From Nitrincola sp048264025 (GTDB taxonomy: Bacteria; Pseudomonadota; Gammaproteobacteria; Pseudomonadales; Balneatricaceae): a stretch of DNA of 64,000 nucleotides. Of the stretch, positions 8,372 to 16,757 are shown piece after piece (the stretch's first letter is position 1; the number at the start of each line of letters is the position of its first letter). The notes beneath the pieces are model-generated. The model was not told the origin of the DNA. It saw only the letters and a list, made by a program, of their open reading frames with translations, and ran no database searches. The translations under genes were made by a program, and so were the position numbers. The stretch covers positions 40,704 through 104,703 of the forward strand of contig NZ_JBLXDN010000015.1 of the NCBI RefSeq assembly GCF_048264025.1. Direction: 5' to 3'.

Positions 8372-9670
8372 ATGACTATCGAAATAGCAACTTACCTACT
8401 GATCTCGTCGATATTCGGCTTGCTCATTATCGGTATTCCGCTGGCCTTCGTAACAGGCTTGGTCGCGGTTCTGTTTACACTGGGTTGGTTCGGCCCTAAT
8501 GCGATTCCGCTGGTTGGCAGCCGGATCTACGGATTTATCACTGAGTACTCCCTGGTGGCCGTACCGATGTTTGTCTTTATGGCAGGTCTTCTCGACCGTT
8601 CCGGCATGGCCAGAGATCTATTCAACTCTATGCGGGTTTTCTCCGGCCGCCTCCCAGGCGGTGTAGCGGTACAAACACTGGTAGTGGCATTCTTCCTTGC
8701 AGCCATCTCCGGCATCATCGGCGGTGAAATCGTCCTATTGGGCGTCCTCGCCCTTCCGCAGATGCTCCGTCTAGGCTACGACAAACGGATAGCCATCGGC
8801 GTAGTTTGTGCTGGCGGCTCCCTTGGCACCATGGTTCCACCGTCTATCGTCCTGATTATTTACGGCTTGATTTCCAGCGTCTCGATTGCAGATCTGTTCA
8901 AAGCCGCATTTATCCCGGCATTCATCCTGATGGGTGCTTATATGGCTTACGTTATTTTTATGTGCGCCAGAAACCCTGCTATGGGCGGAGCTCACATCAC
9001 TGAAGAAGATCAGCCCAAAATCAGTTTTAAGGAAGCGGTAAAAGGGATCTCCGGTCCGCTAATCATTGCTGGCATGGTGCTTGGTTCAATTTACGGTGGT
9101 ATCGCTTCAGTAACAGAGGCTGCAGCTATGGGCGCGGCAGGTGTACTGGCAGCAGTGAAACTGCGCGGCGAGTTCAGCTTCAAGCTGCTGAGAGACAGCC
9201 TGACTCAGACGCTGGAAACCTGCGGCATGATCGTCTGGATCGGTATCGGCGCGGCTTGCCTGGTCGGCGTCTATAACCTGATGGGCGGTAACCGCTTTGT
9301 ATCCAACGCCATTCTTGGGCTCGACGTCGCACCGATCCTCATCATCATGGTAATGATGCTGATCTTCCTTCTACTCGGTATGTTCTTGGACTGGATCGGC
9401 ATTGCCATGCTCTGCTTGCCGATATTTGTACCGATCGTAGTGCAGCTTGGCTTCAACCCGGTGTGGTTCGGCATTTTGTTCGCCATCAACATGCAGGTGT
9501 CCTACATCAGCCCGCCCTTTGGCCCTGCCGCCTTTTATCTCAAGAGCGTGGCGCCACCAGACATATCCCTGAAAGACATCTTCGGATCGATGGTGCCCTT
9601 CATCGTCATCCAGCTCTGCGTCCTCGGTCTGATGCTCGCCTATCCCGAGATGACAACCTGGGCACTTTAA
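8372..9670 (+). CDS. dctM: TRAP transporter large permease, DctM family
   Basis: A 432-residue polytopic protein with about 12 hydrophobic segments, the transport channel of the TRAP system. Family marks include GVVCAGGSLGTMVPPSIVL and YISPPFGPAAFYLKSVAPP near the C-terminus. Length and motif order are normal and no damage is seen. It lies directly after dctQ and before the dehydratase gene, consistent with one operon. Confidence 0.93.
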   Translation: MTIEIATYLLISSIFGLLIIGIPLAFVTGLVAVLFTLGWFGPNAIPLVGSRIYGFITEYSLVAVPMFVFMAGLLDRSGMARDLFNSMRVFSGRLPGGVAVQTLVVAFFLAAISGIIGGEIVLLGVLALPQMLRLGYDKRIAIGVVCAGGSLGTMVPPSIVLIIYGLISSVSIADLFKAAFIPAFILMGAYMAYVIFMCARNPAMGGAHITEEDQPKISFKEAVKGISGPLIIAGMVLGSIYGGIASVTEAAAMGAAGVLAAVKLRGEFSFKLLRDSLTQTLETCGMIVWIGIGAACLVGVYNLMGGNRFVSNAILGLDVAPILIIMVMMLIFLLLGMFLDWIGIAMLCLPIFVPIVVQLGFNPVWFGILFAINMQVSYISPPFGPAAFYLKSVAPPDISLKDIFGSMVPFIVIQLCVLGLMLAYPEMTTWAL

Positions 9671-9735
9671 CCCTGTACCCCAACTTTTACCCCGGCCCAG
9701 CACGGGCGGGTGATCCCGAATAAGAGGCAATAATC

Positions 9736-11478
9736 ATGAAAAAGAAGACAGACCTGCGTTCAGCACAGTGGTTTGGCACCATCGACAAAAACGGCTTTAT
9801 GTACCGCTCCTGGATGAAAAACCAAGGTACTCCTGATCATGAGTTCCAGGGCAAGCCGATCATCGGCATCTGCAATACTTGGTCTGAACTGACACCCTGT
9901 AATGCTCACTTCCGTCGTATTGCCGACCGCGTAAAACAGGGTGTACTGGAAGCCGGCGGCTACCCGGTGGAGTTCCCAGTATTCTCCAACGGTGAATCCA
10001 ACCTGCGCCCCACCGCCATGTTCACCCGAAATCTCGCAAGTATGGATGTGGAGGAAGCGATCCGCGGCAACCCAGTTGATGCTGTTGTATTGCTGGCTGG
10101 TTGTGACAAAACCACTCCGGCCCTACTGATGGGGGCTGCAAGCTGCGATATTCCGGCCATTCTCGTCACCGGAGGGCCGATGCTGAACGGCAAGCACAAG
10201 GGAAAAACCATCGGTTCCGGCACCGCGGTATGGCAGCTTCATGAAGAGGTAAAAGCCGGCAAGATCTCCATTGAAGAGTTCCTCAGCGCTGAGCGCAGCA
10301 TGTCCCGCTCAGAAGGCACCTGTAATACTATGGGTACCGCATCCACCATGGCCTGCATGGCAGAATCCTTGGGCGTTACTCTGCCTTATAACGCAGCTAT
10401 TCCAGCCGTTGATGCCTCTCGTTACACCCTAGCGCACCTATCCGGCATGCGTATCGTCGACATGGTCTGGGAAGACCTGCGTCTCTCCAAGCTGCTGACC
10501 CGTGAAGCATTCGAGAACGCCATCCGCACTAATGCAGCCATCGGCGGCTCCACCAACGCCGCTATCCACCTTAAGGCCATTGCCGGGCGCATCGGTGTGG
10601 ATCTGGAACTGGATGACTGGACCCGTATCGGCCGCGGCACCCCAACCATCCTCGACCTGATGCCCTCAGGCCGTTTTCTGATGGAAGACTTCTGTTACGC
10701 AGGTGGTCTCCCGGCAGTACTGCGCACGCTTGGCGATGCCGATCTTCTGCCGCATAAAGACGCCTTGACCGCAAACGGCAAGACTTTGTGGGAAAACGTC
10801 TGCAACGCGGACAACTACAACACCGAGGTGATCCGCACACTCGACAACCCGCTGGTCGATGATGGTGGTCTTTGTATTCTACGCGGCAACCTGGCACCCC
10901 GCGGCGCCGTGCTCAAACCGTCTGCAGCCAGCCCGCACTTGATGCAGCACCGCGGTAAAGCCGTAGTGTTTGAAGACTTTGACGATTACAAAGCCCGCAT
11001 CGCTGATCCGGATCTGGATGTGGATGAAAACTCCGTCATGGTCCTGAAGAACTGCGGCCCGCGCGGATATCCTGGCATGGCAGAGGTCGGCAACATGGGC
11101 CTTCCGCCTAAGCTGCTGGAACGTGGCATCACCGACATGGTCCGTATCTCAGACGCCCGCATGAGTGGTACCGCCTACGGTACCGTTGTACTACACACCG
11201 CGCCGGAAACAGCCGTTGGCGGCCCGATTGCCATTGTGCAAAACGGCGATTGGATCGAGCTGGATTCCGCCAACGGCGCACTCAACATCGATATCTCCGA
11301 TGAAGAGCTGCAGGCACGGCTAGACAAACACAATGCAGAAAAACCGGTAAACCCACTAATCGCCCAGGGCGGCTACCGCAGCCTCTACATCGAGCATGTG
11401 ATGCAGGCAGACGATGGCTGCGACTTTGATTTCCTTGTCGGTTGCCGCGGTTCCGACGTGCCGCGCCACTCTCACTGA
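9736..11478 (+). CDS. IlvD/Edd-family sugar-acid dehydratase, L-arabonate dehydratase type
   Basis: A 580-residue IlvD/Edd-superfamily dehydratase. Three cysteines at residues 55 (TPCN), 123 (AGCDKTTP) and 196 (TCNTMG) fit the [2Fe-2S]-binding set of the L-arabonate/D-xylonate dehydratase subgroup, offset by one from the residue numbers known for the Rhizobium enzyme. These enzymes remove water from an aldonic acid to give a 2-keto-3-deoxy acid. The following genes (AraD1/GguC-like protein, ketoglutarate-semialdehyde dehydrogenase) complete a non-phosphorylating pentonate route to 2-oxoglutarate, supporting L-arabonate or a related pentonate as substrate. D-xylonate or another aldonate cannot be excluded. 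Confidence 0.88.
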   Translation: MKKKTDLRSAQWFGTIDKNGFMYRSWMKNQGTPDHEFQGKPIIGICNTWSELTPCNAHFRRIADRVKQGVLEAGGYPVEFPVFSNGESNLRPTAMFTRNLASMDVEEAIRGNPVDAVVLLAGCDKTTPALLMGAASCDIPAILVTGGPMLNGKHKGKTIGSGTAVWQLHEEVKAGKISIEEFLSAERSMSRSEGTCNTMGTASTMACMAESLGVTLPYNAAIPAVDASRYTLAHLSGMRIVDMVWEDLRLSKLLTREAFENAIRTNAAIGGSTNAAIHLKAIAGRIGVDLELDDWTRIGRGTPTILDLMPSGRFLMEDFCYAGGLPAVLRTLGDADLLPHKDALTANGKTLWENVCNADNYNTEVIRTLDNPLVDDGGLCILRGNLAPRGAVLKPSAASPHLMQHRGKAVVFEDFDDYKARIADPDLDVDENSVMVLKNCGPRGYPGMAEVGNMGLPPKLLERGITDMVRISDARMSGTAYGTVVLHTAPETAVGGPIAIVQNGDWIELDSANGALNIDISDEELQARLDKHNAEKPVNPLIAQGGYRSLYIEHVMQADDGCDFDFLVGCRGSDVPRHSH

Positions 11479-11507
11479 TGTCTGACTCCAACATCGAGGA
11501 ACGCACA

Positions 11508-12509
11508 ATGATTCGTCTTATTCAGTATATGGATTCAGACAACCAGCGCCGCGTCGGTATCGTCGATACCGTTGGCGGCGAGCAGATTCAGCGAATCCAG
11601 GGCGCTGTCAGTGTTTACTCACTGGCGCAGCAAGCTATCGAGAATTCCAGCGATCTTGAAACATTGATCAAAAGCCTCCCAACCAGTACCGAGGAAGCTT
11701 CGCTCAGCTCCTTGCTTGAAGCCAAATGCGTGTTGGCACCTTTAGACCACCCGGATCCTGCTCACCTTTATGTCACCGGTACCGGCCTCACCCATACCGG
11801 AAGCGCCGATACTCGTGACAAGATGCACACCGCCGACAGTGCAGAGATACAGCAGTCAGATTCCATGAAAATGTTTCGCATGGGCCTGGAAGGTGGTAAA
11901 CCCGCCACTGGCGAAGCCGGTGTTCAGCCGGAATGGTTCTACAAGGGTGACGGCAGCATTGTCGTGCACCCTGAGCACACCTTCGCGATCCCCTCATTCA
12001 GCTTGGATGCGAGCGAAGAACCTGAGCTGGTCGGCTGCTATCTGAATGGACCGGACGGAACGCCTTATCGCATCGGCTATGCGTTGGGTAACGAATTGTC
12101 CGACCACATCACCGAGCGCGAAAACTACTTGTTTCTGGCCCATTCCAAGCTGCGAGTCTGTTCATTCGGACCCGAGCTGCTGATCGGTGAGCTACCCGAG
12201 GATATTCAGGGCACCAGCCGCATCCGCCGAAATGGTGAGCTGGTCTGGGAGAAGGCCTTCGCCAGTGGTGAAGCAAACATGTCGCACACCTTTGCCAACC
12301 TGGAACACCACCACTTCAAATACAAACTGTTCTGCCGCCCAGGCGATATACACCTGCACTACTTCGGTACCGCGACCCTGAGTTTTGCGGATATGCGTAC
12401 AGAAGCAGGCGATCAGTTTGAAATCCGTGCCGATGCATTTGGTAAACCGCTACGCAACAACTGGGAAGTGGTCCAGGAACCGGACTGCGTCACTGTAAAA
12501 ACGCTCTGA
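11508..12509 (+). CDS. AraD1/GguC-like protein, fumarylacetoacetate-hydrolase fold
   Basis: A 333-residue protein starting at the ATG at 11508 behind a GAGGAA ribosome-binding site; the longer frame from 11442 overlaps the dehydratase gene. It belongs to the FAH-like group called AraD1 or GguC, recognised by VTGTGLTHTGSA, the EPELVGCYL metal-site region and the KLFCRPGDIHLHYFGTATLSF tail. In operons like this one the protein is thought to dehydrate 2-keto-3-deoxy-pentonate to 2-oxoglutarate semialdehyde, in place of the DapA-family AraD, which is missing here. That role is inferred from context. It lies 16 bp before the aldehyde dehydrogenase gene. Confidence 0.8.
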   Translation: MIRLIQYMDSDNQRRVGIVDTVGGEQIQRIQGAVSVYSLAQQAIENSSDLETLIKSLPTSTEEASLSSLLEAKCVLAPLDHPDPAHLYVTGTGLTHTGSADTRDKMHTADSAEIQQSDSMKMFRMGLEGGKPATGEAGVQPEWFYKGDGSIVVHPEHTFAIPSFSLDASEEPELVGCYLNGPDGTPYRIGYALGNELSDHITERENYLFLAHSKLRVCSFGPELLIGELPEDIQGTSRIRRNGELVWEKAFASGEANMSHTFANLEHHHFKYKLFCRPGDIHLHYFGTATLSFADMRTEAGDQFEIRADAFGKPLRNNWEVVQEPDCVTVKTL

Positions 12510-12525
12510 ATCCTAGGAGGAAACT

Positions 12526-14103
12526 ATGCAATTCGACGGCAGACACCTGATTAACGGACAATTTCAAGCCGAGGGTAACGAGACCTTCCAGGTTGCAAAT
12601 GCAGCGACCACCGAAACACTGAGCGGAGAATTCGTCATGGCGCTGGAAAGCGACGTGAACAAAGCCTGCGAACTGGCATCCAAGGCTTTCCCGATCTACT
12701 CGGAGCTGAGCCTCGAAGACCGCGCACTCTTCCTCGAGACCGCCGCTTCTGAAATAGATGGCATCGTCGATGATCTGGTAGTCCGCATAGGTGAAGAGAC
12801 CGGCCTGCCAGAAGCTCGCGTCCGCGGCGAAACAGGCCGCACCACCGGTCAGCTTCGCCTGTTCGCCAAAGTATTGCGCCGCGGCGACTATCTTCAGGCG
12901 CGCATCGATACCGCCATGCCGGAGCGTCAACCGCTACCGCGCCCGGATATCCGCCAATACAATCAGGCCCTGGGCCCGGTTGCCGTGTTTGGTGCCAGTA
13001 ACTTCCCGATGGCGTTTTCAGTAGCCGGTGGCGATACCGCATCAGCACTTGCTGCAGGCTGCCCTGTCGTGACCCGCGCTCACTCCGGCCACCCGGGTAC
13101 CGCAGAATTGGTCGGCAAAGCGATGGTACGCGCCGTTGAAAAATGCGGGCTGCCAGCCGGAGTTTTCTCCCTGATTCAAGGCAAAGGCCACCATATCGGC
13201 GGCGCGCTGGTTAAACATCCTGCCATCAAAGCAGTAGGCTTTACCGGCTCTCTCGGTGGTGGTCGTGCGCTCTGCGACGCTGCGGCCAGCCGCCCTGAGC
13301 CGATCCCTGTTTTCGCTGAAATGGGCAGCATCAACCCGGTATATCTGCTACCACACGCACTGGAAGTCAACGCAGAGAAGCTGGCAGAAGGTTTCGTTAC
13401 CTCTCTAACCATGGGCACTGGGCAGTTCTGTACCAATCCAGGATTAGTTATTGCCGCAAAAAGTGAAGGTTTAAACCGCTTCAAGGCGAAAGTTGCAGAG
13501 TTGATCATCAACGCCCCCGCAGGCGTTATGCTCAACGCCGGTACACTGAGCGGCTTTAACAAACAGCAAGATAAATACCGCAACGAAGCGGCACTGATCG
13601 GTGAAGGCCCCAGCGCTGAAAATCGAGCCCGCGCCAGCCTCTTCGGAGCCGACCTTGCCGACTGGGAGGGTAATGAAACCCTTCACGAGGAAGCCTTCGG
13701 CCCCTGTTCACTTCTGGTAGAAACCGCAAATGAGGCACAGTTTGTTGAAGCTACGCAAAAACTCGAGGGACAGCTGACCGCTACTATCTGGGGCGCTGAC
13801 TCCGAGCTCGAATCTTACCAGCAACTGCTGAATGACCTTTCCCACAAAGTAGGGCGCATTCTGGTTAACGGGTGGCCGACTGGCGTGGAAGTGTGTGACT
13901 CCATGACGCATGGCGGCCCCTACCCTGCCTGCTCCGTCGCGGGTTCCACCTCCGTGGGCACACGTGCCATCGAGCGCTTTGTACGTCCGGTCAGCTTCCA
14001 AGATATGCCTGACGTGTGCCTACCCGAACCGCTGAAAAACGCGAACCCCCTAGGTATTCTCAGGCTGGTTAACGGCACACCGAGTACCGACCCGATCGCC
14101 TGA
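12526..14103 (+). CDS. 2-oxoglutarate semialdehyde dehydrogenase (NADP+)
   Basis: A 525-residue aldehyde dehydrogenase of the ketoglutarate-semialdehyde branch. The cofactor site (VFGASNFPMAFSVAGGDTAS), the substrate-side glutamate (FAEMGSINP) and the catalytic cysteine (GTGQFCTNPG, near residue 305) are all present. It oxidises 2,5-dioxopentanoate to 2-oxoglutarate, the last step of non-phosphorylating pentose-acid, glucarate and hydroxyproline pathways. A strong AGGAGG-like site precedes the ATG. It is the last gene in the codon style of the TRAP operon; a hairpin and a change of codon use follow. Confidence 0.9.
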   Translation: MQFDGRHLINGQFQAEGNETFQVANAATTETLSGEFVMALESDVNKACELASKAFPIYSELSLEDRALFLETAASEIDGIVDDLVVRIGEETGLPEARVRGETGRTTGQLRLFAKVLRRGDYLQARIDTAMPERQPLPRPDIRQYNQALGPVAVFGASNFPMAFSVAGGDTASALAAGCPVVTRAHSGHPGTAELVGKAMVRAVEKCGLPAGVFSLIQGKGHHIGGALVKHPAIKAVGFTGSLGGGRALCDAAASRPEPIPVFAEMGSINPVYLLPHALEVNAEKLAEGFVTSLTMGTGQFCTNPGLVIAAKSEGLNRFKAKVAELIINAPAGVMLNAGTLSGFNKQQDKYRNEAALIGEGPSAENRARASLFGADLADWEGNETLHEEAFGPCSLLVETANEAQFVEATQKLEGQLTATIWGADSELESYQQLLNDLSHKVGRILVNGWPTGVEVCDSMTHGGPYPACSVAGSTSVGTRAIERFVRPVSFQDMPDVCLPEPLKNANPLGILRLVNGTPSTDPIA

Positions 14104-14150
14104 GAGTTCATTGGGCAAAAGCAGTGCCCTACCTAACTTTACGACCCTGA

Positions 14151-14171
14151 CACACCAGTATTGCTGGTGTG
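14151..14171 (+). terminator. Hairpin between ALDH and acetaldehyde dehydrogenase genes
   Basis: An 8-bp perfect stem CACACCAG / CTGGTGTG with a 5-base loop, followed after a few bases by a short T-rich run (TTTT at about 14181). It may partly terminate the TRAP-dehydratase transcript and marks the junction between two operon halves. Confidence 0.5.
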
Positions 14172-14202
14172 TAGGCTCCGTTTTACCTTTTGAGGTGAGC
14201 AG

Positions 14203-15114
14203 ATGAGTAAAAAACTGAAAGCGGCCATTATTGGCCCGGGTAACATCGGCACCGACCTGCTGATGAAGATGAAACGTTCCGAATGGATCGAGCCGGTCTG
14301 GATGGTGGGTATCGACCCGACCTCCGAAGGCCTCAAGCGTGCCGAAGAGATGGGCATCAAAACTTGTTCTACCGGCGTGGACGGTCTGCTGCCCCACATC
14401 ATCGAAGACGATATCCGCGTGGCCTTCGATGCCACCTCTGCTTACGTTCATGCCGAGAACAGCCGCAAGCTGAATGAACTGGGCGTGATCATGATCGACC
14501 TGACGCCGGCCGCCATCGGTCCCTACTGCGTACCGCCGGTGAACCTGGCCGACCACGCCAAGAACCTGGAGATGAACGTCAACATGGTTACCTGCGGTGG
14601 CCAGGCGACGATCCCGATGGTTGCCGCTGTCTCCCGCGTACAGCCGGTTGAGTACGGTGAGATCATCGCGACTGTGTCTTCCCGTTCCGTCGGTCCGGGC
14701 ACACGCCAGAACATCGACGAGTTCACCCGTACCACCGCTGGTGCCGTGGAGAAAGTGGGCGGTGCCAAGCAGGGCAAGGCGATCATCATCATCAACCCGG
14801 CTGAGCCGCCGTTGATCATGCGTGACACCATCCACTGCCTGACCGAGGGCGAGCCGGACCAGGCCGCCATCACCGAATCCGTGCATGCCATGGTGAAGGA
14901 CGTGCAGAAGTACGTGCCGGGCTACCGCCTGGTGAACGGCCCCGTGTTCGATGGCAACCGTGTCTCCTGCTTCATGGAAGTGGAAGGTCTGGGCGACTTC
15001 CTGCCCAAGTATGCCGGCAACCTGGACATCATGACCGCGGCCGGTCTGCGCACTGCCGAGATGTTCGCTGAAGAAGCGGCCAACGGCACCATCACCCTGC
15101 CTGAGCGTGGCTAA
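14203..15114 (+). CDS. Acetaldehyde dehydrogenase (acetylating), DmpF/MhpF type
   Basis: A 303-residue enzyme that converts acetaldehyde, NAD+ and CoA to acetyl-CoA. It shows the Rossmann start KAAIIGPGNIGTDLLMK, the active-site cysteine in MVTCGGQATIPMV (near residue 130) and SSRSVGPGTRQNIDEF. It lies 8 bp before the partner aldolase gene; in this family the two proteins form a complex that channels acetaldehyde. Codon use is visibly richer in G/C at third positions than in the operon upstream, suggesting separate acquisition from an aromatic meta-cleavage cluster (inference). The usual third partner, 2-hydroxypentadienoate hydratase, is absent. Confidence 0.93.
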   Translation: MSKKLKAAIIGPGNIGTDLLMKMKRSEWIEPVWMVGIDPTSEGLKRAEEMGIKTCSTGVDGLLPHIIEDDIRVAFDATSAYVHAENSRKLNELGVIMIDLTPAAIGPYCVPPVNLADHAKNLEMNVNMVTCGGQATIPMVAAVSRVQPVEYGEIIATVSSRSVGPGTRQNIDEFTRTTAGAVEKVGGAKQGKAIIIINPAEPPLIMRDTIHCLTEGEPDQAAITESVHAMVKDVQKYVPGYRLVNGPVFDGNRVSCFMEVEGLGDFLPKYAGNLDIMTAAGLRTAEMFAEEAANGTITLPERG

Positions 15115-15122
15115 CGGAGGAA

Positions 15123-16157
15123 ATGACAATGAATCTGAACGGTAAAAAAGTCACGCTGCACGACATGTCTCTGCGTGACGGTATGCACGCCAAGCGTCAC
15201 CAGATCAGCCTGGACGAGATGGTCAACATCGCGACTGGTCTTGATGAAGCCGGCATGCCGCTGATCGAAGTCACCCACGGTGACGGCCTGGGTGGTGCTT
15301 CCGTGAACTACGGTTTCCCGGCCCACAGCGACGAGGAATACCTCAACGCGGTCGTGCCGAAAATGAAAAATGCCAAGGTGTCAGCACTGCTGCTGCCGGG
15401 CATTGGCACCGTCGATCACCTGAAAATGGCCAAGGACTGTGGCGTATCCACTATTCGTGTAGCCACTCACTGCACCGAGGCGGACGTATCCGAGCAGCAC
15501 ATCGGCATGGCGGCCAAGATGGAAATGGACACCGTCGGCTTCCTGATGATGGCCCACATGGTCAGCCCGGAGAAGATCCTGGAGCAGGCCAAACTGATGG
15601 TCAGCTACGGCGCCAACTGCATCTACGCCACTGACTCTGCTGGCTACATGCTGCCGGATGAAGTCAGCGCCAAGATCGGTCTGCTGCGCGCCGAACTGCC
15701 GGCCAGCGTCGAGATCGGTTTCCACGGTCACCACAACATGGGCATGGCGATCGCCAACTCACTGGCCGCGATTGAAGCCGGTGCTGCCCGCGTCGATGGT
15801 TCCGTTGCTGGCCTGGGTGCTGGTGCCGGTAACACGCCACTGGAAGTGTTCTGTGCCGTACTGGACCGCATGGGCGTCGAGACCGGTATCGATCTGTACA
15901 AGATCATGGATGTAGCCGAAGACCGCGTCTTCCCGATCATGGATCAGCCGATCCGTGTCGACCGCGATGCGCTGACTCTGGGGTATGCGGGTGTTTACTC
16001 TTCCTTCCTGCTGTTTGCCCAGCGTGCGGAGAAGAAGTATGGCATCCAGGCCCGTGACATTCTGGTAGAGCTTGGCCGCCGCGGTACCGTGGGTGGTCAG
16101 GAAGACATGATTGAAGACTTGTCACTGACCATGGCGAAGGATAGAAGTCTCATCTAG
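15123..16157 (+). CDS. 4-hydroxy-2-oxovalerate aldolase, DmpG/MhpE/BphI type
   Basis: A 344-residue class II pyruvate aldolase. The conserved start LHDMSLRDGMHAKRHQ carries the metal-binding aspartate and the pyruvate-binding arginine, and FHGHHNMGMAIANS carries the two metal-binding histidines. It splits 4-hydroxy-2-oxovalerate into pyruvate and acetaldehyde, and the latter passes to the upstream dehydrogenase. A GGAGG site precedes the ATG at close spacing. The extreme C-terminus diverges from the usual family ending, but the length is normal. Its GC-rich codon style matches its partner and not the dehydratase operon. A strong hairpin follows 140 bp downstream. Confidence 0.93.
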   Translation: MTMNLNGKKVTLHDMSLRDGMHAKRHQISLDEMVNIATGLDEAGMPLIEVTHGDGLGGASVNYGFPAHSDEEYLNAVVPKMKNAKVSALLLPGIGTVDHLKMAKDCGVSTIRVATHCTEADVSEQHIGMAAKMEMDTVGFLMMAHMVSPEKILEQAKLMVSYGANCIYATDSAGYMLPDEVSAKIGLLRAELPASVEIGFHGHHNMGMAIANSLAAIEAGAARVDGSVAGLGAGAGNTPLEVFCAVLDRMGVETGIDLYKIMDVAEDRVFPIMDQPIRVDRDALTLGYAGVYSSFLLFAQRAEKKYGIQARDILVELGRRGTVGGQEDMIEDLSLTMAKDRSLI

Positions 16158-16297
16158 ACCTTAATACAAAATGAAAAATCACCGAAAAGCGTCTAAATCC
16201 AACCAAGTGACGATTGAAATGACTGTTTGGGGTAAATATTGCGGGTAACGAAGTACCTGATCCCGAACCTGAAAAGAATCTTCGGTAACATTTTCTT

Positions 16298-16335
16298 CCA
16301 GTAAGGTGGCCTTTCCTTAGTGGCCGCCTTACTGG
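16298..16335 (+). terminator. Strong hairpin downstream of the aldolase gene
   Basis: A 14-bp inverted repeat CCAGTAAGGTGGCC / GGCCGCCTTACTGG with one wobble pair and a 10-base loop. The outer flanks are also complementary in part. It probably ends the catabolic transcript. The rest of 16158-16485 holds no recognisable gene. Confidence 0.6.
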
Positions 16336-16485
16336 AAAGAAGGCCAGCGCTCAATTGAAACCCGTTATCGTCAGCTTCTGGAATACATACTTGATAGCGC
16401 GATAGGAAACTTTAAACACGGGCGCGTGAATGAAGGCAGCAGTAATAACAAGATTGGAATCATCCCCAAGCGGACGCCGCAAATA

Positions 16486-16710
16486 ATGCCAACAATTAGT
16501 GAGCTCTTCGGCATCCTGATTCGGATGTACTATGACGCTCACAACCAGCCTCATTTCCATGCGATCTATGGCGAGCACGAAGAGTTGATCTCTATCGAAA
16601 CGCTGGAAGTGCTTGAAGGCACCCCGCCCAAACGAGCCAAAGCTATGGTTATCGAATGGTCCGTTGAGCACCGCAGTGATCTGGCCAGGGACTGGGAGTT
16701 GGCGGAATAG
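16486..16710 (+). CDS. DUF4160-family protein, C-terminus lost by a stop codon
   Basis: A small protein with the DUF4160 core: ISELFGILIRMYYDAHNQPHFHA, then a YGEHE turn and a WELAE helix. The start at 16486 matches the family's usual MPTIS-like beginning. The frame stops at a TAG at 16708, yet continues without change for 11 more codons (HQPLKKIEPQE) to a second TAG at about 16744-16746. That extension is the normal family ending, so the first TAG looks like a nonsense mutation. The DUF2442 partner that usually follows this gene is missing. DUF4160/DUF2442 pairs are of unknown function and are often suspected to be toxin-antitoxin-like. Confidence 0.75.
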   Translation: MPTISELFGILIRMYYDAHNQPHFHAIYGEHEELISIETLEVLEGTPPKRAKAMVIEWSVEHRSDLARDWELAE

Positions 16711-16757
16711 CACCAACCACTCAAAAAGATTGAACCGCAGGAGTAGCGACATGAAGA

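Noticed and set aside
14050..15129. Long minus-strand frame of 359 codons
   Set aside because: Antisense to the acetaldehyde dehydrogenase gene, which has clear motifs; the open frame results from its GC-rich third positions.
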